Shown in pieces: positions 11,154 through 23,494 of a DNA stretch of 64,000 nt. The DNA comes from Epiperipatus broadwayi. Lineage: Eukaryota > Onychophora > Udeonychophora > Euonychophora > Peripatidae. The position numbers and the translations under genes are program-made. The DNA is taken from the NCBI GenBank assembly GCA_028023455.1, contig JAQFVV010000030.1:3428501-3492500 (forward strand), read 5' to 3'. A model generated the notes under the pieces. The model was given only the letters and a program-made list of their open reading frames with translations, was not told the DNA's origin and searched no databases. Positions within the stretch are counted from its first letter, which is position 1, and every line of letters begins with the position of its first letter.

Positions 11154-12544
11154 CTTGAAAATGTTTTAAAGTACTAAATTTCATACTCTCTTCAGTCTTT
11201 TATAACTGTGTCCAGAATAATTGTGGAAGCAAAAAAACACAAAACAAAAAGGCAAAGTTATATCTGAGTTATAGCCCACATATATTTGGAGTCTGGTCCT
11301 TTATTTTGCTATTTTGACTTTTTGTATGCAGTTTCTCTAACATTTTGTTTTTGAAAGACTAAAATTTTGCTCACATTCTATTCTTCGATCATATTCTCTT
11401 AATGAATAATGCATAGCTTTAAATTGTCTTTAATGCAGTCTATAATCTCATGAACACTTCCAAATGCTGACTCGAATAAAGAAGTGCACTTAAAACTATG
11501 AATTCAATATTAATCTATTCAGTATTTTCAAAATATTATGAAGCATTCTTAAATATTTTGTTCATGATTTTTTTTACGACAAGTCTATATATTAAGAGGA
11601 AAGACTTGTCTTACTTTCCTTTCATTAATTTCACGGTATAATTTTCTTATAATTGATTAATTTAGACCAAATAATTATATTCCTATGAGGAAACCCTCAT
11701 CTTTAACATCATTTTCTATTTGGAGATAACTGTGTTCAATGTTATAGATTTTATTGTTGTTAATAATAACTTTATATTTCTTCACTTCGATCATTGCTAC
11801 CATATTTAAAAGTAGCAAGAAATGTGTTAGCACCAATGATAATGGAGTATTGTTAAAAAAAAAAACGTAATAAATTTAATTAGAAACTCAAATTTGTTTT
11901 CATATAAATAATCAAAGCTATCAATAAAATCTGACTGCTTGGAATCACATAATCAGTTTTAATATATACGTTGGATGAGAAATTTTTAAATTACCCATAT
12001 AAATAGCTCAAAATATTTGACAAATAAAATCATTTGAACTAAAATTCTCTTGAAAGAGTAATGGTTTTATTATATTTCTTCACTATGTGTTTTGAAGACG
12101 ATTACAAATTTTACAATTTAAGTACATATCAAAAATTCTATTAAATTAATACAATAAATAGATTTATAGTCAATTACTTGGTTAAAAAAAATTCTGGTCA
12201 GATTTAAAAAAAACTGGAGAAATATTGCAGACTAATTAATATATTTTTCAAGACAATTCAAGCAGAGGTGGTACAAGGTAAAATATATCATTCAGCAATA
12301 TAGACTTTACCTGTTGTTGATCTTTAGAATTTGGCTCAGTAAACTAGAACCCTCACTCTAAAAGAGATATTCAAAAAATTCAATATGTGTTTGTTAGCCA
12401 CTATAAGAGTTCTATCAGTTATAACATTAATGCTTTTAATCAGAAGTAAAATAATTTTTCACTTTGTAATAACTGCCTAAATGCACTTTTTGTGATGAAT
12501 CAGAGGATTGCTAATCTGTTATTCAGTACAGAAAAATATATCGT
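11154..12544. other. AT-rich spacer, no gene seen
   Basis: No coding-like frame or matching repeat on either strand. Confidence 0.5.
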
Positions 12545-13072
12545 AAATAGGTAGATAGATAGATAGATGGATAGATAGAGAATGGATGGATGGATAGATA
12601 AATAGGTATATAGATAGATAGATGAATAGATAGATAGATGGATGATAGATGGATGGATGGATAGACAGATAGATAGATAGATGAATGGATGATAAATAGA
12701 TAGATAAATAGATGGAGGGGATGGATAGATGGATGGATAAATAGATAGATAAATAGATAGATGGATGGATGATGGATAGATAGATAGAGATGTGGATGGA
12801 TAGATAAATAGGTATATAGATAGATGAATGATAAATAGATGGATGGATGGATAGATAGATAGATAGATAGATGAATGGATAGATGGATGGATAAATAGAT
12901 GCATAGATAGATAGATAGATGAATGGATGGATAGATAGATAAATAGATAGATAGGTGGATGGATGAATAGATGGATGGATAATTAAATAGATGGATATAG
13001 AGAGATGGATGGATGGATAGATAAATAGATAGATGGATATAGAGAGATGGATGGATGGATAGATAAATAGGT

Positions 13073-13103
<31 letters not shown>

Positions 13104-13417
13104 TGGATAATAGATGGATGGATAGATAACAGATAGATAGATAGATAAATGGATGGATAAAGAGATAGATGGATGATGGATGGATAGATGGATGGATAAA
13201 TAGATAGTTAGATGAATGGATGGATAGATAGATAGAGATATGGATGGATAGATAAATAGGTATATAGATAGATAGATGAATGAGATAGATGGATGGATAT
13301 ATAGATAGATAGATAGATAGATGAATGGATGGATGGATAGATGATGGATAAATAGATAGATAGATAGATATGGATGGATAGATAGATAGATGGATGGATG
13401 GATAGATGGATGGATAA

Positions 13418-13463
<46 letters not shown>

Positions 13464-13524
13464 GGATGGATGGATAGATGGATAGATAGATGGATAGATA
13501 GATGGATGGATGGATAGATAGATG

Positions 13525-13586
<62 letters not shown>

Positions 13587-13587
13587 C
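12545..13587. repeat. Imperfect GATA/GGAT satellite, about 1.04 kb
   Basis: A tetranucleotide array dominated by GATA with interspersed GGAT, GAAT and AAAT variants. The purest part is near the right end (13415-13586). Higher-order blocks recur, for example units containing GATAAATAGGTATATAGATA (about 12597, 12805, 13064, 13251). Long open frames on the minus strand encode only Ser-Ile-Tyr-Leu repeats and are artefacts of the period-4 array. Confidence 0.97.
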
Positions 13588-14764
13588 AGATATGGATTTT
13601 ATCCTTATATGTTTCAATGCATTCAGGATGCTATTCATTTCTTTGCTAATAGCATTATCTGTATTAATGATAGCATGCATCTCATGGATACTTTTTTTTC
13701 TGTCACCATGTTCTGCTCAATGATAACACCCTTAATTTTTTGATAGTCAAAACAGAATAGTAATCCTAGCTGTACTACAATTTATTATGATTAATTTTAG
13801 CAGCACTGGAAACAAGGCATCACACATACCTATATATTAAATTAAAAAAACCAACATATAAACATCAATTTTTTTCGAACAAAAAACAAAATCAAGCTAG
13901 GCATTGTTTTACCCTCAAAAAATTAATGCCGTTTGCATTGAACCAATAATATAAACATAAAAATTAAGAAATCATAGTTTAATACCAACACAGATAGTGC
14001 TGTAAATAAATGAGCATATGATGTTGAATAAAGTATAGATGCATTGAATATTAAAGTGAAAGGCAGAAACCTCTCGCATGCACTTTTAGAATGCTTATAT
14101 GACAGCCAATCAGATGTAATGATGACTGTGTAGGGAACTCTCAATTCACAAATACAAAACAGATTTTTACAAGAAAAAGATGGTTCTACCTTTCTCTTTA
14201 CTTAAATTTATATATAAATAAGTCAGTCTAAATATATATTTCCACAATAGTTTTTATGCTAATAAATAATAAATAGGATTTGCCATGAATATGATACTAG
14301 CAGCCAAAACATATTAGTATACTTAATGTGGTTTTAATTTCTCCTTATTTGTAAAAATGAAAATACTTAATTGTAAATTATTAGAGAAAAAATATAGTTA
14401 GTAATAAATTTGGCTGAACGTTTTCGAGGAACCGTGCCTTAGTATACTTATTAAAAATATAATTAATGCAGAAATTGATATTATATATAGATTAACAAAT
14501 TGATTTGATGACTATTTAATTTGTTTATGTTTACACATGTGATATCTATATAGTGTAATTATATATATATTGTAATGGTTAGACTTAGCATAGTTCATTT
14601 ATTTACATTTTGTCTATTTATTTACATAAATTACATGGTCATTACCTGGCGTTAAGCATCAGGAAATTAACTAACACATGTATATTTAAAACAGTACTTT
14701 ATTCAATGTAATGATGAAACCATTTCACAAATCCATTTGTAATGCCGGGCTAAATTGTGGAGAA
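13588..14764. other. AT-rich spacer, no gene seen
   Basis: A 73-codon minus-strand frame (13923-14144) is hydrophobic but has no family resemblance I can name. Nothing else was seen. Confidence 0.5.
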
Positions 14765-17036
14765 CATAAGTTACTCCCAATGAAAGATGGTAGAGTATGC
14801 AATCTTGCATAAACAAAGTAACAAATCATGTAATAATAATATATTTACAAGTCTATTTATTAATTGATGTACAATTTATTTTCTTTAATAAAATTAACAA
14901 ATCGTGTAACAGTAATTTATTTACAAAGTATAATCATTATTGATATACAATTTTTTCTTTAACAAAGTATTTTAAACTTTATGCATCGTAGAATTAATAT
15001 ATTCGTATATAATATAACATATTTTCCATAACCTTTAACTCTGATTTCAATAAACATAAATATAATTCTATGCATGTATGAATCCGTAAATACAAACATT
15101 TCTTTGACTCACATGTCTCCTAGTGCTTACACAGCATATGCTCTATGTGAGATAGACATCAATGTTATCTTTATCACAATAATCATAAGAAATGACTTTT
15201 TTAGATCCTAATCCTAAGCATAACCATTTATATAATAATATCTATAAAGAGATGACCTTTTGGTCCTAATCCTAACTGAATAAGTCTTTTATACAATAAT
15301 TATAAGGACTGACCTTGTGGTCCTAACCCTAATTTAATACAATTGCAATTTATACAAGGGGGACTCATTCAGAAATCAATCCTTAACCCATTAAACTGAT
15401 GGGAATGTATTCTCCCATATGGATGTGAACATATGTAAACTATTAAACATATAAATCCCTCTACATACAATCTAATTTTCAGTAATTAAATATAAGTTTA
15501 ACTATGAATGAATAAAACTAATAGAAATAATTAAATTGTTAATTATGATTTTTTGAAACTTAGGCAATTTATATGTACACATTGTATTTACATGATTATC
15601 ATTATATTTTACTCCTTTCTCTTATTAATAACATATAAAATTCATAAGCTTAGCATATATATATATATATAATTAAAAAAAAATTTAACAAGTAATGAGA
15701 ACCACTAAACATCACATGATCACTGTCTCATACTAGCACATAATTGTTATTAAACAATTCAGAGCAAAGCAAAACTCTCCATATAGTAGTGCCATCTTGT
15801 GATAACAAGAGCAATCAATGGATGCCAGAAGGCTTGTGCATAAAATCTCTATCTGGTGCCTACTCATCCAATATCCCCAGACTAGTTTCTGGCTTGTGGC
15901 CTTCATCATTGAGGAGCCTTGGATCTGAGCTTAGGATCTAATGCAACCCTCCAGCACCCACCTTTTAACTCTATTTAACTACAAAACTATGTGAATGAAA
16001 TTGAAAACACAATTAATATTTTCAATCCAAGTTCATGTCGATGTTTAGTGATCATGTGATCTAGTTCATGGTGATGTTTAGTGATCATGTGATGTTTAGT
16101 AGTTTAACACCAATCCTGCCTAATAGGATAGTGGTGGCTATGGTTGTTAAAGAGCCAAAGACACCAAAATGAATGGGTGCTGAATTGAGTTCAGAGCCAT
16201 ATGACTATATAAGCTATTGAGCTTGGATTGAAAATATTAATTGTGTTTTCAATTTCATTCTCATAGTTTTGTAGTTAAATAGAGTTAAAAGGTGGGTGCT
16301 GGAGGATTGCATTAGATCCTAAGATCTAGGTGCAGTGCTCTCAGATCTAAGGCCCCTCACTGATGAAGGCCACAAGCCAGAAAATAGTCTAGGGATATTG
16401 GAGGAGTAAGCACAAGATAGGAATTTTATGCACAAGTCTTCTGGCATCCATTGATTGCTCTTGTTAGCACAAGATGGAACTACTATATGGAGAGTTTTGC
16501 TTTGTTTTGAATTGTTTAAGTAAAGAGAAGTTATTACAAATTCATTTCTTTTTTGTTTTTTGTAATTTTAAACTGATAACTTTTTTCAAAATAATGTGAA
16601 TAATAAGCATATTTATAAATTCAAATTATTTATAACAAAGTACAAATCAGTCTTTAAATATAAGAATCACCAAAAGACTTTCTGATGAATATTAAAAGTC
16701 TGTTTATGGTCATAATATAGTCTTGTATATTTTAGTTGCCATTTAAATATGCTTATTTCTTCATTTCAGCCAGAGCTATTTAAATTATCTTTCAAAAGTA
16801 TTCTAGAATAGATCTACATAACTGTTAGTAGTGTTTTTCCTTTTTATTCACAAGGCATAGTGAAAAATCCTGGGATTCGAATGAAGTAATATCTCTTCTG
16901 ATTAAGAAAAAAAAAATGATTTTGCACACTTATTTCAGTACCTTTTTTAAAACCAAATTTGCATATCATTTTACTTAGAAGAAAAAAAATCATATTTTTT
17001 TTATTGAAATGAATAATGGATTGTTCATTTCAAATT
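14765..17036. repeat. Large direct repeat, copy 1 (about 1.45 kb plus a nested insertion)
   Basis: The segment from AGATGGTAGAGTATGCAATC to TGAATAATGGATTGTTCATT aligns with 18535-20056 throughout, with landmarks such as GACTCACATGTCTCCTAGTG, TGACCTTTTGGTCCTAATCC and ATAGTGAAAAATCCTGGGAT present in both. Copy 1 is split at 15702-16517 by a family B foldback that copy 2 lacks. The repeats bracket a gag-like relic and may be old LTRs of a minus-strand retrotransposon: in that orientation both begin TGAAATRAACAATCCATTAT. Against this, I see no clear polypurine tract next to 17036 and no certain primer-binding site. Confidence 0.8.
15690..16529. repeat. Family B foldback (816 bp) nested in a direct repeat, with target duplication
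   Basis: The insertion (15702-16517) begins CCACTAAACATCACATGATC and ends GAGTTTTGCTTTGTTTTGAA plus TTGTTT. Flanks are AAGTAATGAGAA (15690-15701) and AAGTAAAGAGAA (16518-16529). The uninterrupted site is preserved in the paralogous repeat at about 19487-19500 (AAGTAAAAAGAAATTATTAC). From 15750 inward the two halves form long arms, for example CTTTTAACTCTATTTAACTA versus TAGTTAAATAGAGTTAAAAG and TCAATGGATGCCAGAAGGCT versus its complement near 16445. The centre (about 16040-16200) carries extra inverted copies of the head motif. Confidence 0.88.
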
Positions 17037-17323
17037 TTCAAAAACAAAAACAAAAAAACATTAAAAAAACGGATTGTACTTATTAAAGGTTTTCTTAAAG
17101 TTCATTGGACATTTTACAAGCTATTTATCCAGCCATTGGTCAATCTAAAATTGTTCAGGTGTAGTTTGATAACAAACTCTATCTTGGGGTTTTTTCTTTT
17201 ATAAGAACTGTGAAGAAGAAGCAATTAGTGTGGGAGAAAATTGTTTATGTAAGTAAAGTTGATGATAGTGAAATTATTATTACATAAATACAATACATTT
17301 GTATAACACATAGTTTTAATATT
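17037..17323. other. Spacer between direct repeat and gag-like relic
   Basis: An A-rich run (about 17040-17070) is followed by sequence with no recognisable protein. If the direct repeats are LTRs, this is the truncated internal region downstream of gag. Confidence 0.4.
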
Positions 17324-18228
17324 TTATTGACACAGTTGAATTTTTTTATCCAACATATTAATCACTGTGAGAGGCAAATCTTTATTTAGTGTTAGTATTA
17401 ACAGTGATACCATTTTATCTTGTGAATAAAATAAACTTTGTTCTATTTTTATTTGTATTTGTTTATCCAGCTTGTTATAGTAATCATATTCGTTTGATTC
17501 ATATAACCTTTGTTGTGAGCTCTTGGGCATATCTTCAAACATTTGGTCATTTATTTGAAAAAGTTCATGTTTATTTTGTATATTTCTCTCAAGTAATTTT
17601 GGTTCTGATTCAACTAAAAGTTTATCACATAATTTGGGTTCATTCTCTGATTTTAAAAGCAACTGAGTCTGATCATTGTCCATGACTTGATCCATTGTTT
17701 ATTTTTGAATTTGTAGTTGTTCAATTTGTTCATTTATTTTATGATTTTTCTCATTTTTTTTCATCTAATGTTTCTAGTTTTGATTCAATCTGTTTTTGAT
17801 TTTATGCAAATTGCATTATTTGCTCCATCTGTTTTTGATTAGCTTTTTGAAAAATTTGCATAGTTTGGTTTATTTGCTCCATTTGCTTTTGATTATTTTT
17901 ATGATTATTTTTCATAGTTTTTTATATTTGCTCCATTTGTTTTAGTTATTTTTATGATTATTTTTCATAGTTTGGTTTATTTGCTTCATCTTCAATTTCG
18001 ATTGTCTAAATAATATGTTAGTAATCTGCATCATGTCTAATTGTGATGGTGTTTCAATACTCTCATGCATTTTTTTCTTTATTAATATCTGTATATTTAT
18101 TTGAATGTATGAATCATTGATTATCTATATGCTGAAGTTTCTAAGCTATCTTATTCTCAGCTAGTTTCAGAAGTATTTGTTTCCAATATTTCCTGCTGCT
18201 CTCCATCCTTTTTATTTTCATTCTCCAT
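17324..18228 (-). pseudogene. Gag-like coiled-coil protein relic
   Basis: A decayed minus-strand frame begins at an ATG at 18228 (MENENKKDGEQQEILETNTS) and, through several stops and frameshifts, reaches a 123-codon open part (17324-17695, starting MDQVMDNDQTQLLLKSENEP). The middle holds a tandem Gln/Met-rich heptad-like repeat, KQMEQINQTMQIFQKANQ, repeated about three times with KNNHKNN spacers, which would form a coiled coil. Such N-terminal coiled coils occur in Gag proteins of some Metaviridae-type (Gypsy) retrotransposons. No zinc knuckle, protease or RT was found, so Gag is an inference from composition and from position between two 1.5-kb direct repeats. A degraded host coiled-coil gene is the alternative. 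Confidence 0.45.
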
Positions 18229-18534
18229 TTTAATATTTCTCAAAATTTTTAAATGCAATAAACTTATTATGTGCAATACAATCATAACTGGACAACCACC
18301 AACAGTGCTAGATTATCCCCTAGAACACTGTGGAACACCATACACACTTGTATGTTTCTTCAAGGCAGAACTTGCTTTGTTCTTTCTTGTTTGTTGCTTT
18401 TTTTACAGTATAATTATGATATAGAGAAAAAATATTGTCTGATCAATCTTATCATTCATCTAACTCAGGCAAATGGGAGTTACTAAAAAGAAAAGCCCTT
18501 GCCCTGGGTGAATCAAAAAATTTAAAATATTTAG
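18229..18534. other. Spacer between gag-like relic and direct repeat copy 2
   Basis: Stop-rich. In minus-strand orientation it would be the leader between the 5' repeat and the gag-like start. A TGGAAGTAACTTC stretch at the repeat edge could be a degenerate primer-binding site, but the other repeat shares it. Confidence 0.35.
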
Positions 18535-20056
18535 AAGTTACTTCCAATAAATGAATGATGGTAGATTATGCAATCTTATATAAACAAAATTTATAACAAA
18601 TCATGCAATAATAATTTATTTACAAGGGTACTCATTAATTGAAGTATAATTTATTTTCTTTAATATAATTACAAATCATGTAACAGTAATTTATTTACAA
18701 AGTATACTCATTAATTGATATGCAATTTATTTCTTTAACAAAGTCCTTTAATGTTTATACATCATAGTATTAATATATTCATAGATAATATACCATATTT
18801 GCTCATAATCTTTAACCCTGATGTCAATAAACTTAAATATAATTTTGTGAATGTATGAATCAATGAATACAAACATTTTTTTGACTCACATGTCTCCTAA
18901 TACTTACACATACATATGCTCTACATGAAATAGACATCAATGCTATCTTCATCAAAATAATCATAAAGAATGGTCTTTTTAGGTTCTAATCCTAAACATA
19001 ACTGCTTACGTAATAATAACTATAAAGAAATGACCTTTTGGTCCTAACTTTAACTGAATAAATTTTCTCTACATTAATTATAAAAAGTGGCCTTTTGATC
19101 CCAAATCTAATTTACTACAACTACAATTTATACAGGAATGACTCACTCTGAGATTGACCCGTAACTCATTAAACTAATAAGAATGTATTCTCTTCTATGA
19201 ATGCAAACATTTGTAAAGTATTAAACATTGAATAAACAACTGCATATGTATAAATAAATCTACATAAAACCAATTTTCAGTAATCAAACATAAATTTAAC
19301 TATAAATGAATGAGACTAATGGAACTAATTATATTGTTAACTATGGTTATTTGTGACTTAGACAATTTAAGTGTACATGGTTATCATTATTTCTTTATCT
19401 CTTCCTCTTATTAATAACTTATATAAAATTCATAAACTTAGTGTACATATGTGATATATAATAATTTTTTTTAAAAAAAATAATTTTAACAAGTAAAAAG
19501 AAATTATTACAAATCAATTTCTTTTTTTTTTTTTTTGTAATTTCAAACCGACAATTTCTTCCAAAATAATATGAATAACACGCATTATCTACAAATTCAG
19601 ATTAGTTAAAATAAAGTACAAATCAGACTTTAAATATGACTCACCAAAACAAAATAATTGCCATTTACTTCTTTCTGAAAAATATTAAAAGTCTATTTAT
19701 GGTGATAATATAATCTTGTAATTTTTAACTGCCATTTAAATATGCCTATTTTTTTATTTCAGCCAGAATTATTTAATGTATCATTAAAAAGTGTTCCTGA
19801 TTAGATTTAGCTAATTATTAGTAGTGTCAATTTTTTTTAATCACAAGGCATAGTGAAAAATCCTGGGATTTGAATGAAGTAATATCCCTCTGACTAAGAG
19901 AAAATAAAAACTGATTTTATAAGAAGAAAAGTTACTTCCATTTTTTTGCACACTTATTTCAATCATTTTTTGTTTTTCAAATCAATTTTTCATATCATTT
20001 TGCTTAGAAGAAAAAAAATTGTTTTTTATTGAAATGAATAATGGATTGTTTATTTC
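18535..20056. repeat. Large direct repeat, copy 2 (about 1.5 kb)
   Basis: Diverged direct copy of 14765-17036 without the family B insertion. It aligns from TGATGGTAGATTATGCAATC to GAATAATGGATTGTTTATTT. Many substitutions and small indels separate the copies, so it is old. See copy 1 for the LTR hypothesis and its problems. Confidence 0.8.
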
Positions 20057-20067
20057 AATATATATGT

Positions 20068-20161
20068 AATATTGTGGGAGGAAACCCTCTCCCCATCAGT
20101 AAATGTAATGTGTGTCAATTCTATAGTGTATATGTAAAGCCTAGTTTTCTTCCACAATATT
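20068..20161. repeat. Small foldback element, 94 bp
   Basis: AATATTGTGGGAGGAAA at 20068-20084 is inverted as TTTTCTTCCACAATATT ending at 20161, one mismatch apart. The centre (CCCTCTCCCCATCAGTAAAT and on) is not paired. It has MITE-like dimensions, with AT flanks that hide any target duplication. Confidence 0.65.
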
Positions 20162-22082
20162 ATATACATTTATAATTTATATATATATAATATTTGAAGA
20201 ATTATATATATATATAATATTCTAAGAATTATAAAGCATCTGTAATATAAAGTATAGGCAATAATATATATTAGGCTTTCTAGAGCCATTTAATAAACTT
20301 ATAAGTAGCATTCTCTTTGATCTATTTACTATTTAGTGAATTCTTGCCGTCAATCCACTATTTAATGAAATACATACTTCATCTGTATAACAGATTGCTT
20401 AGAGAGAGTATTATGTGCAAAATTGATAAATTACTCAAGTATGCACATTTAAAAGTGTATATCTTTCAAAATATATTTAGTGGCTATTAAAATTAAAAGA
20501 ATATACATAAGCAAAACAAACTTAGATTAAATAACTCACACAACATGATAATGCTGACTGTGCACAAATTTATTTTATAAAATTTGTGTCTTTGCCAGAT
20601 ACTTACACACTTAAATACGTGAACAAAAGATTATTAATCAATTTTTATGTTAAAAATGATTTTATTTCTTTTAACTTTAGGTACAGACTTTAAATATAAT
20701 AAAGATTAAATCTATCTGATATACTCTTTACTAAATGCATTACAATCGTCATATTTTAACCATTCATTTTTTCCTGGTTTATATCATATTTTTATATTCA
20801 TTCTTAATGTTTCAACATACAGTTGCAGATATTGGGGAAATCGTTCTAATAACTCATATAATGTATATATATAAATAAATAATTTTTAACAGATATAATT
20901 GTAGTGTTGTTTTTTAAATAAACAGAAATGTATATATATAATTTAATCATTTTTAACAAATGTAATTAGAGTTTTTTAAAAATAAACGGAAATTTTCACG
21001 TATTAAAATATCATCAATATATATAATCAATCATTTAAATACAAAAATATTATAGTGCAAGTTTTCAATTTTTACGATATTGTAATTTTTATTATTTTTT
21101 AACAAAATTTATTAAATTGTTAAAAAAAGGAATAGCATAAAACAATAAATATATTTAGATATTTCTTTTTAAAATTTAAGGATCTTATAACTATTTATTT
21201 AAAATTTTAGAGGGGGGGGGTAGAATAGGCTTGCTTTAGAAACTGCAAAATAAAGGGAAACCCGCATGTCATGAATATAAAATTGTTAAGAAATACCTGG
21301 AATAGAAAAGGTGCAAAAGAATGAAAAAAAAAAGAAGTAGTAAAGATAACTGAAAAAATTAATAGAGCAAAAAAATGTTATAAATATTTTTGAGCTATAT
21401 TAAAATAAATAAAATATTGTTACACATGTTAAAACAAAAGAAAGCATATGACCAAAGTCATGAAAAAAAATGTTTTAAAAGTTTGTAATAAATAGACCAA
21501 CTGACAGAAGATTGGAAGATATTATATGATTTAGGAAAGAGAATCTGAATTGTGATGTTGTCTTTTGAAAATTTTATAAACAGCAAAAAATAAATGGATA
21601 CTTTTTTTTTTTTGAATTTTTAAAAAATTCTAAAAAAAATAAAAAAAATTTTAAAGTTAATAAATGGATACTTTATTTGATAAGAACAAACTCTCATTTG
21701 AAGTACAAATAACTAGAATAAATTTGTTTTATTTTAATTAGATCATGAATCTATTTAATTTTTTTACAAAAGTTATAATGCTTTGAAAGAGTTGGAAGAA
21801 AAAGTAAAAAATGAATAACATTATTAATAAAATATCCTATACATGTCAAGGTTCCTATCAATAGATAGATTCTGTAGCTATATATATTAAACAGTCATAA
21901 AATATGGGATGTATGTTTTGGATTTGTACAAATCTTCCTATGTTAAAGGCTGTTAAATTTCATTTATGTGAGTTTCTTGAATCTGTTGATGTGATCCTAT
22001 TAACATCTAGAAAGAAAAATCCATTTGAATTTGGAGAAAGAAATTTGTTTGAAAAATCATAAGAAGTCCATTTTTATGCTAT
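20162..22082. other. AT-rich stretch, no gene seen
   Basis: No coding-like frame. Contains several (TA) runs near 20180-20215 and a G9 homopolymer at about 21212-21220. The part from about 21840 has slightly mixed composition but no recognisable protein. Confidence 0.5.
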
Positions 22083-22217
22083 AATTCTTTGATTGTAGTC
22101 AAGCATCAGTGGTCAAGAGGTCAGCATAGATGCCTTACAAGCAGTTGTCCTGGGTTAGCGAGTTTGCTTCCTGGCTGATGATATGACACATGAAAAAAAA
22201 AAATTCTTTGATTGTAG
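22083..22217 (+). mobile_element. tRNA-derived mini-SINE, subfamily G2, with 16-bp target duplication
   Basis: The element (22099-22201) is only about 103 bp: a tRNA-like body, the short tail ATATGACACATG and an A10 run. The body has the A-box region GTGGTCAAGAGGTCAGC, an anticodon arm TGCCTTACAAGCA with anticodon UAC, and a T arm GAGTTTGCTTCCTGG, with extra bases in the variable region. AATTCTTTGATTGTAG occurs at 22083-22098 and again at 22202-22217, a perfect 16-bp duplication. This is the hallmark of LINE-assisted target-primed reverse transcription. The A-run instead of a T-run downstream argues against a working tRNA gene. Confidence 0.92.
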
Positions 22218-22659
22218 ATTTTTGATTGGCAAAATGGAAATAAATAATTTATTATATATTTTGTGTGACAGAATTTCTTTTATAATATCTGGTGAAGGAT
22301 TATATCAAAGAATGAGAGACATTGGAAGAAAATAGACTGTTGTTTGCTATAGCTAATTCTCTTCTACATTCTGCAATCACTTTATTTAATATTAGTGCTT
22401 GTACATGCCCCTTGATAGCATTGATGTTATGTGTGAATGGATTCAGTCTTACATAACAAAACTTGGAAACACTTTATGGTTTCTGCACATGATCAGAAAA
22501 TTCAATCTTTGCAAATATTTACACACCTCCAGCATTGCCTTCGAAGCCATTCGATTATGCATTATAGGCTCCATAACACTATTATTGTAATATATAATGT
22601 TAATCATGTGTTAGAATATATTTGTAAAAACTTTATAATATTTGTGTTAACTTTTATTT
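22218..22659. other. Spacer, no assigned gene
   Basis: Two overlapping short open frames (22399-22590 and 22437-22661) lie in less AT-biased sequence, but neither resembles a family I know. It may be a transposon 3' region. Confidence 0.4.
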
Positions 22660-22763
22660 AAAATTTTTATTAAATTTTTTTTATTTAATATTAATTATTT
22701 AAAAACTTTTTTTTTTTTTATTTTTTTTTTTTAAATTTTTTTTTTTAATATATATTTTTTTTT

Positions 22764-22800
<37 letters not shown>

Positions 22801-23115
22801 TATTTAAATTTTTAAATTAAATTTTATTATTTTATATTAAATTAAAAAAATGTCTTTTTTTTTTTTTTTTTATTTGGTTGGTTGTTTTTTTTTTTCTCAA
22901 ACAAAATAATATTTTTTTTTTGTGGAACAAAAAACCCAAAAGGTCAAGTTTTTTTTTTTTTTAAAATGTAATTTGGTTTTTTTTTTTTTTTATTTTTAAA
23001 ATAATTGGGAAGAAGCCCCCACCCTACAAAAAATTAAAAACCCTAATAAAATTTTAAAAAAAAATTTTAAAACAAAAAAACAAAGAGGGGAGGGGGGGCG
23101 AGAGGGGGGAGGCCT
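22660..23115. other. Homopolymer-dominated low-complexity block (possible assembly noise)
   Basis: About 450 bp made of long T runs, A runs and small G-rich clusters (for example GAGGGGAGGGGGGGCGAGAG near 23084-23103), unlike the rest of the window. The absence of any normal codon, repeat or dinucleotide texture suggests low-quality consensus rather than biology. Confidence 0.6.
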
Positions 23116-23494
23116 GGAAGAGGCGGTTGAAGATATTAAGAATGCACATGCATATATAATTCGACTATACATAAATAAATCAAATCAAATAAATAAATGA
23201 CAAACTTTTATTGATTTCTTCTAGCACATTCAAAGGTATAACCTTCATTTTCAAAAAGTACAATATTCCTTCATTTTTACAAAGTGCAAATATGCAAAAT
23301 AGGACAGATTAAATATGCAAATATGGATGGGAAAATTTAAACTTGCCATTTCTTGTGTATTACATAAAGAAAAGAAGAATGTTATTAACTATTAAGTAGT
23401 TTTAGTCTACTGGTAATTACATATATATATATATATATATATATATTACAAATCGATGTCTGTATTTCTTCAAAATAATATACGTAACTCTATA
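23116..23494. other. Spacer with (AT)n microsatellite
   Basis: Includes an (AT)14-like run at about 23419-23446. No gene seen. The Penelope-like copy begins at its right edge. Confidence 0.5.

Noticed and set aside
12500-13680. Long minus-strand open frames (134 and 385 codons) rich in Ser-Ile-Tyr-Leu
   Set aside because: Pure consequence of a GATA tetranucleotide array lacking stops in some frames; no real protein.
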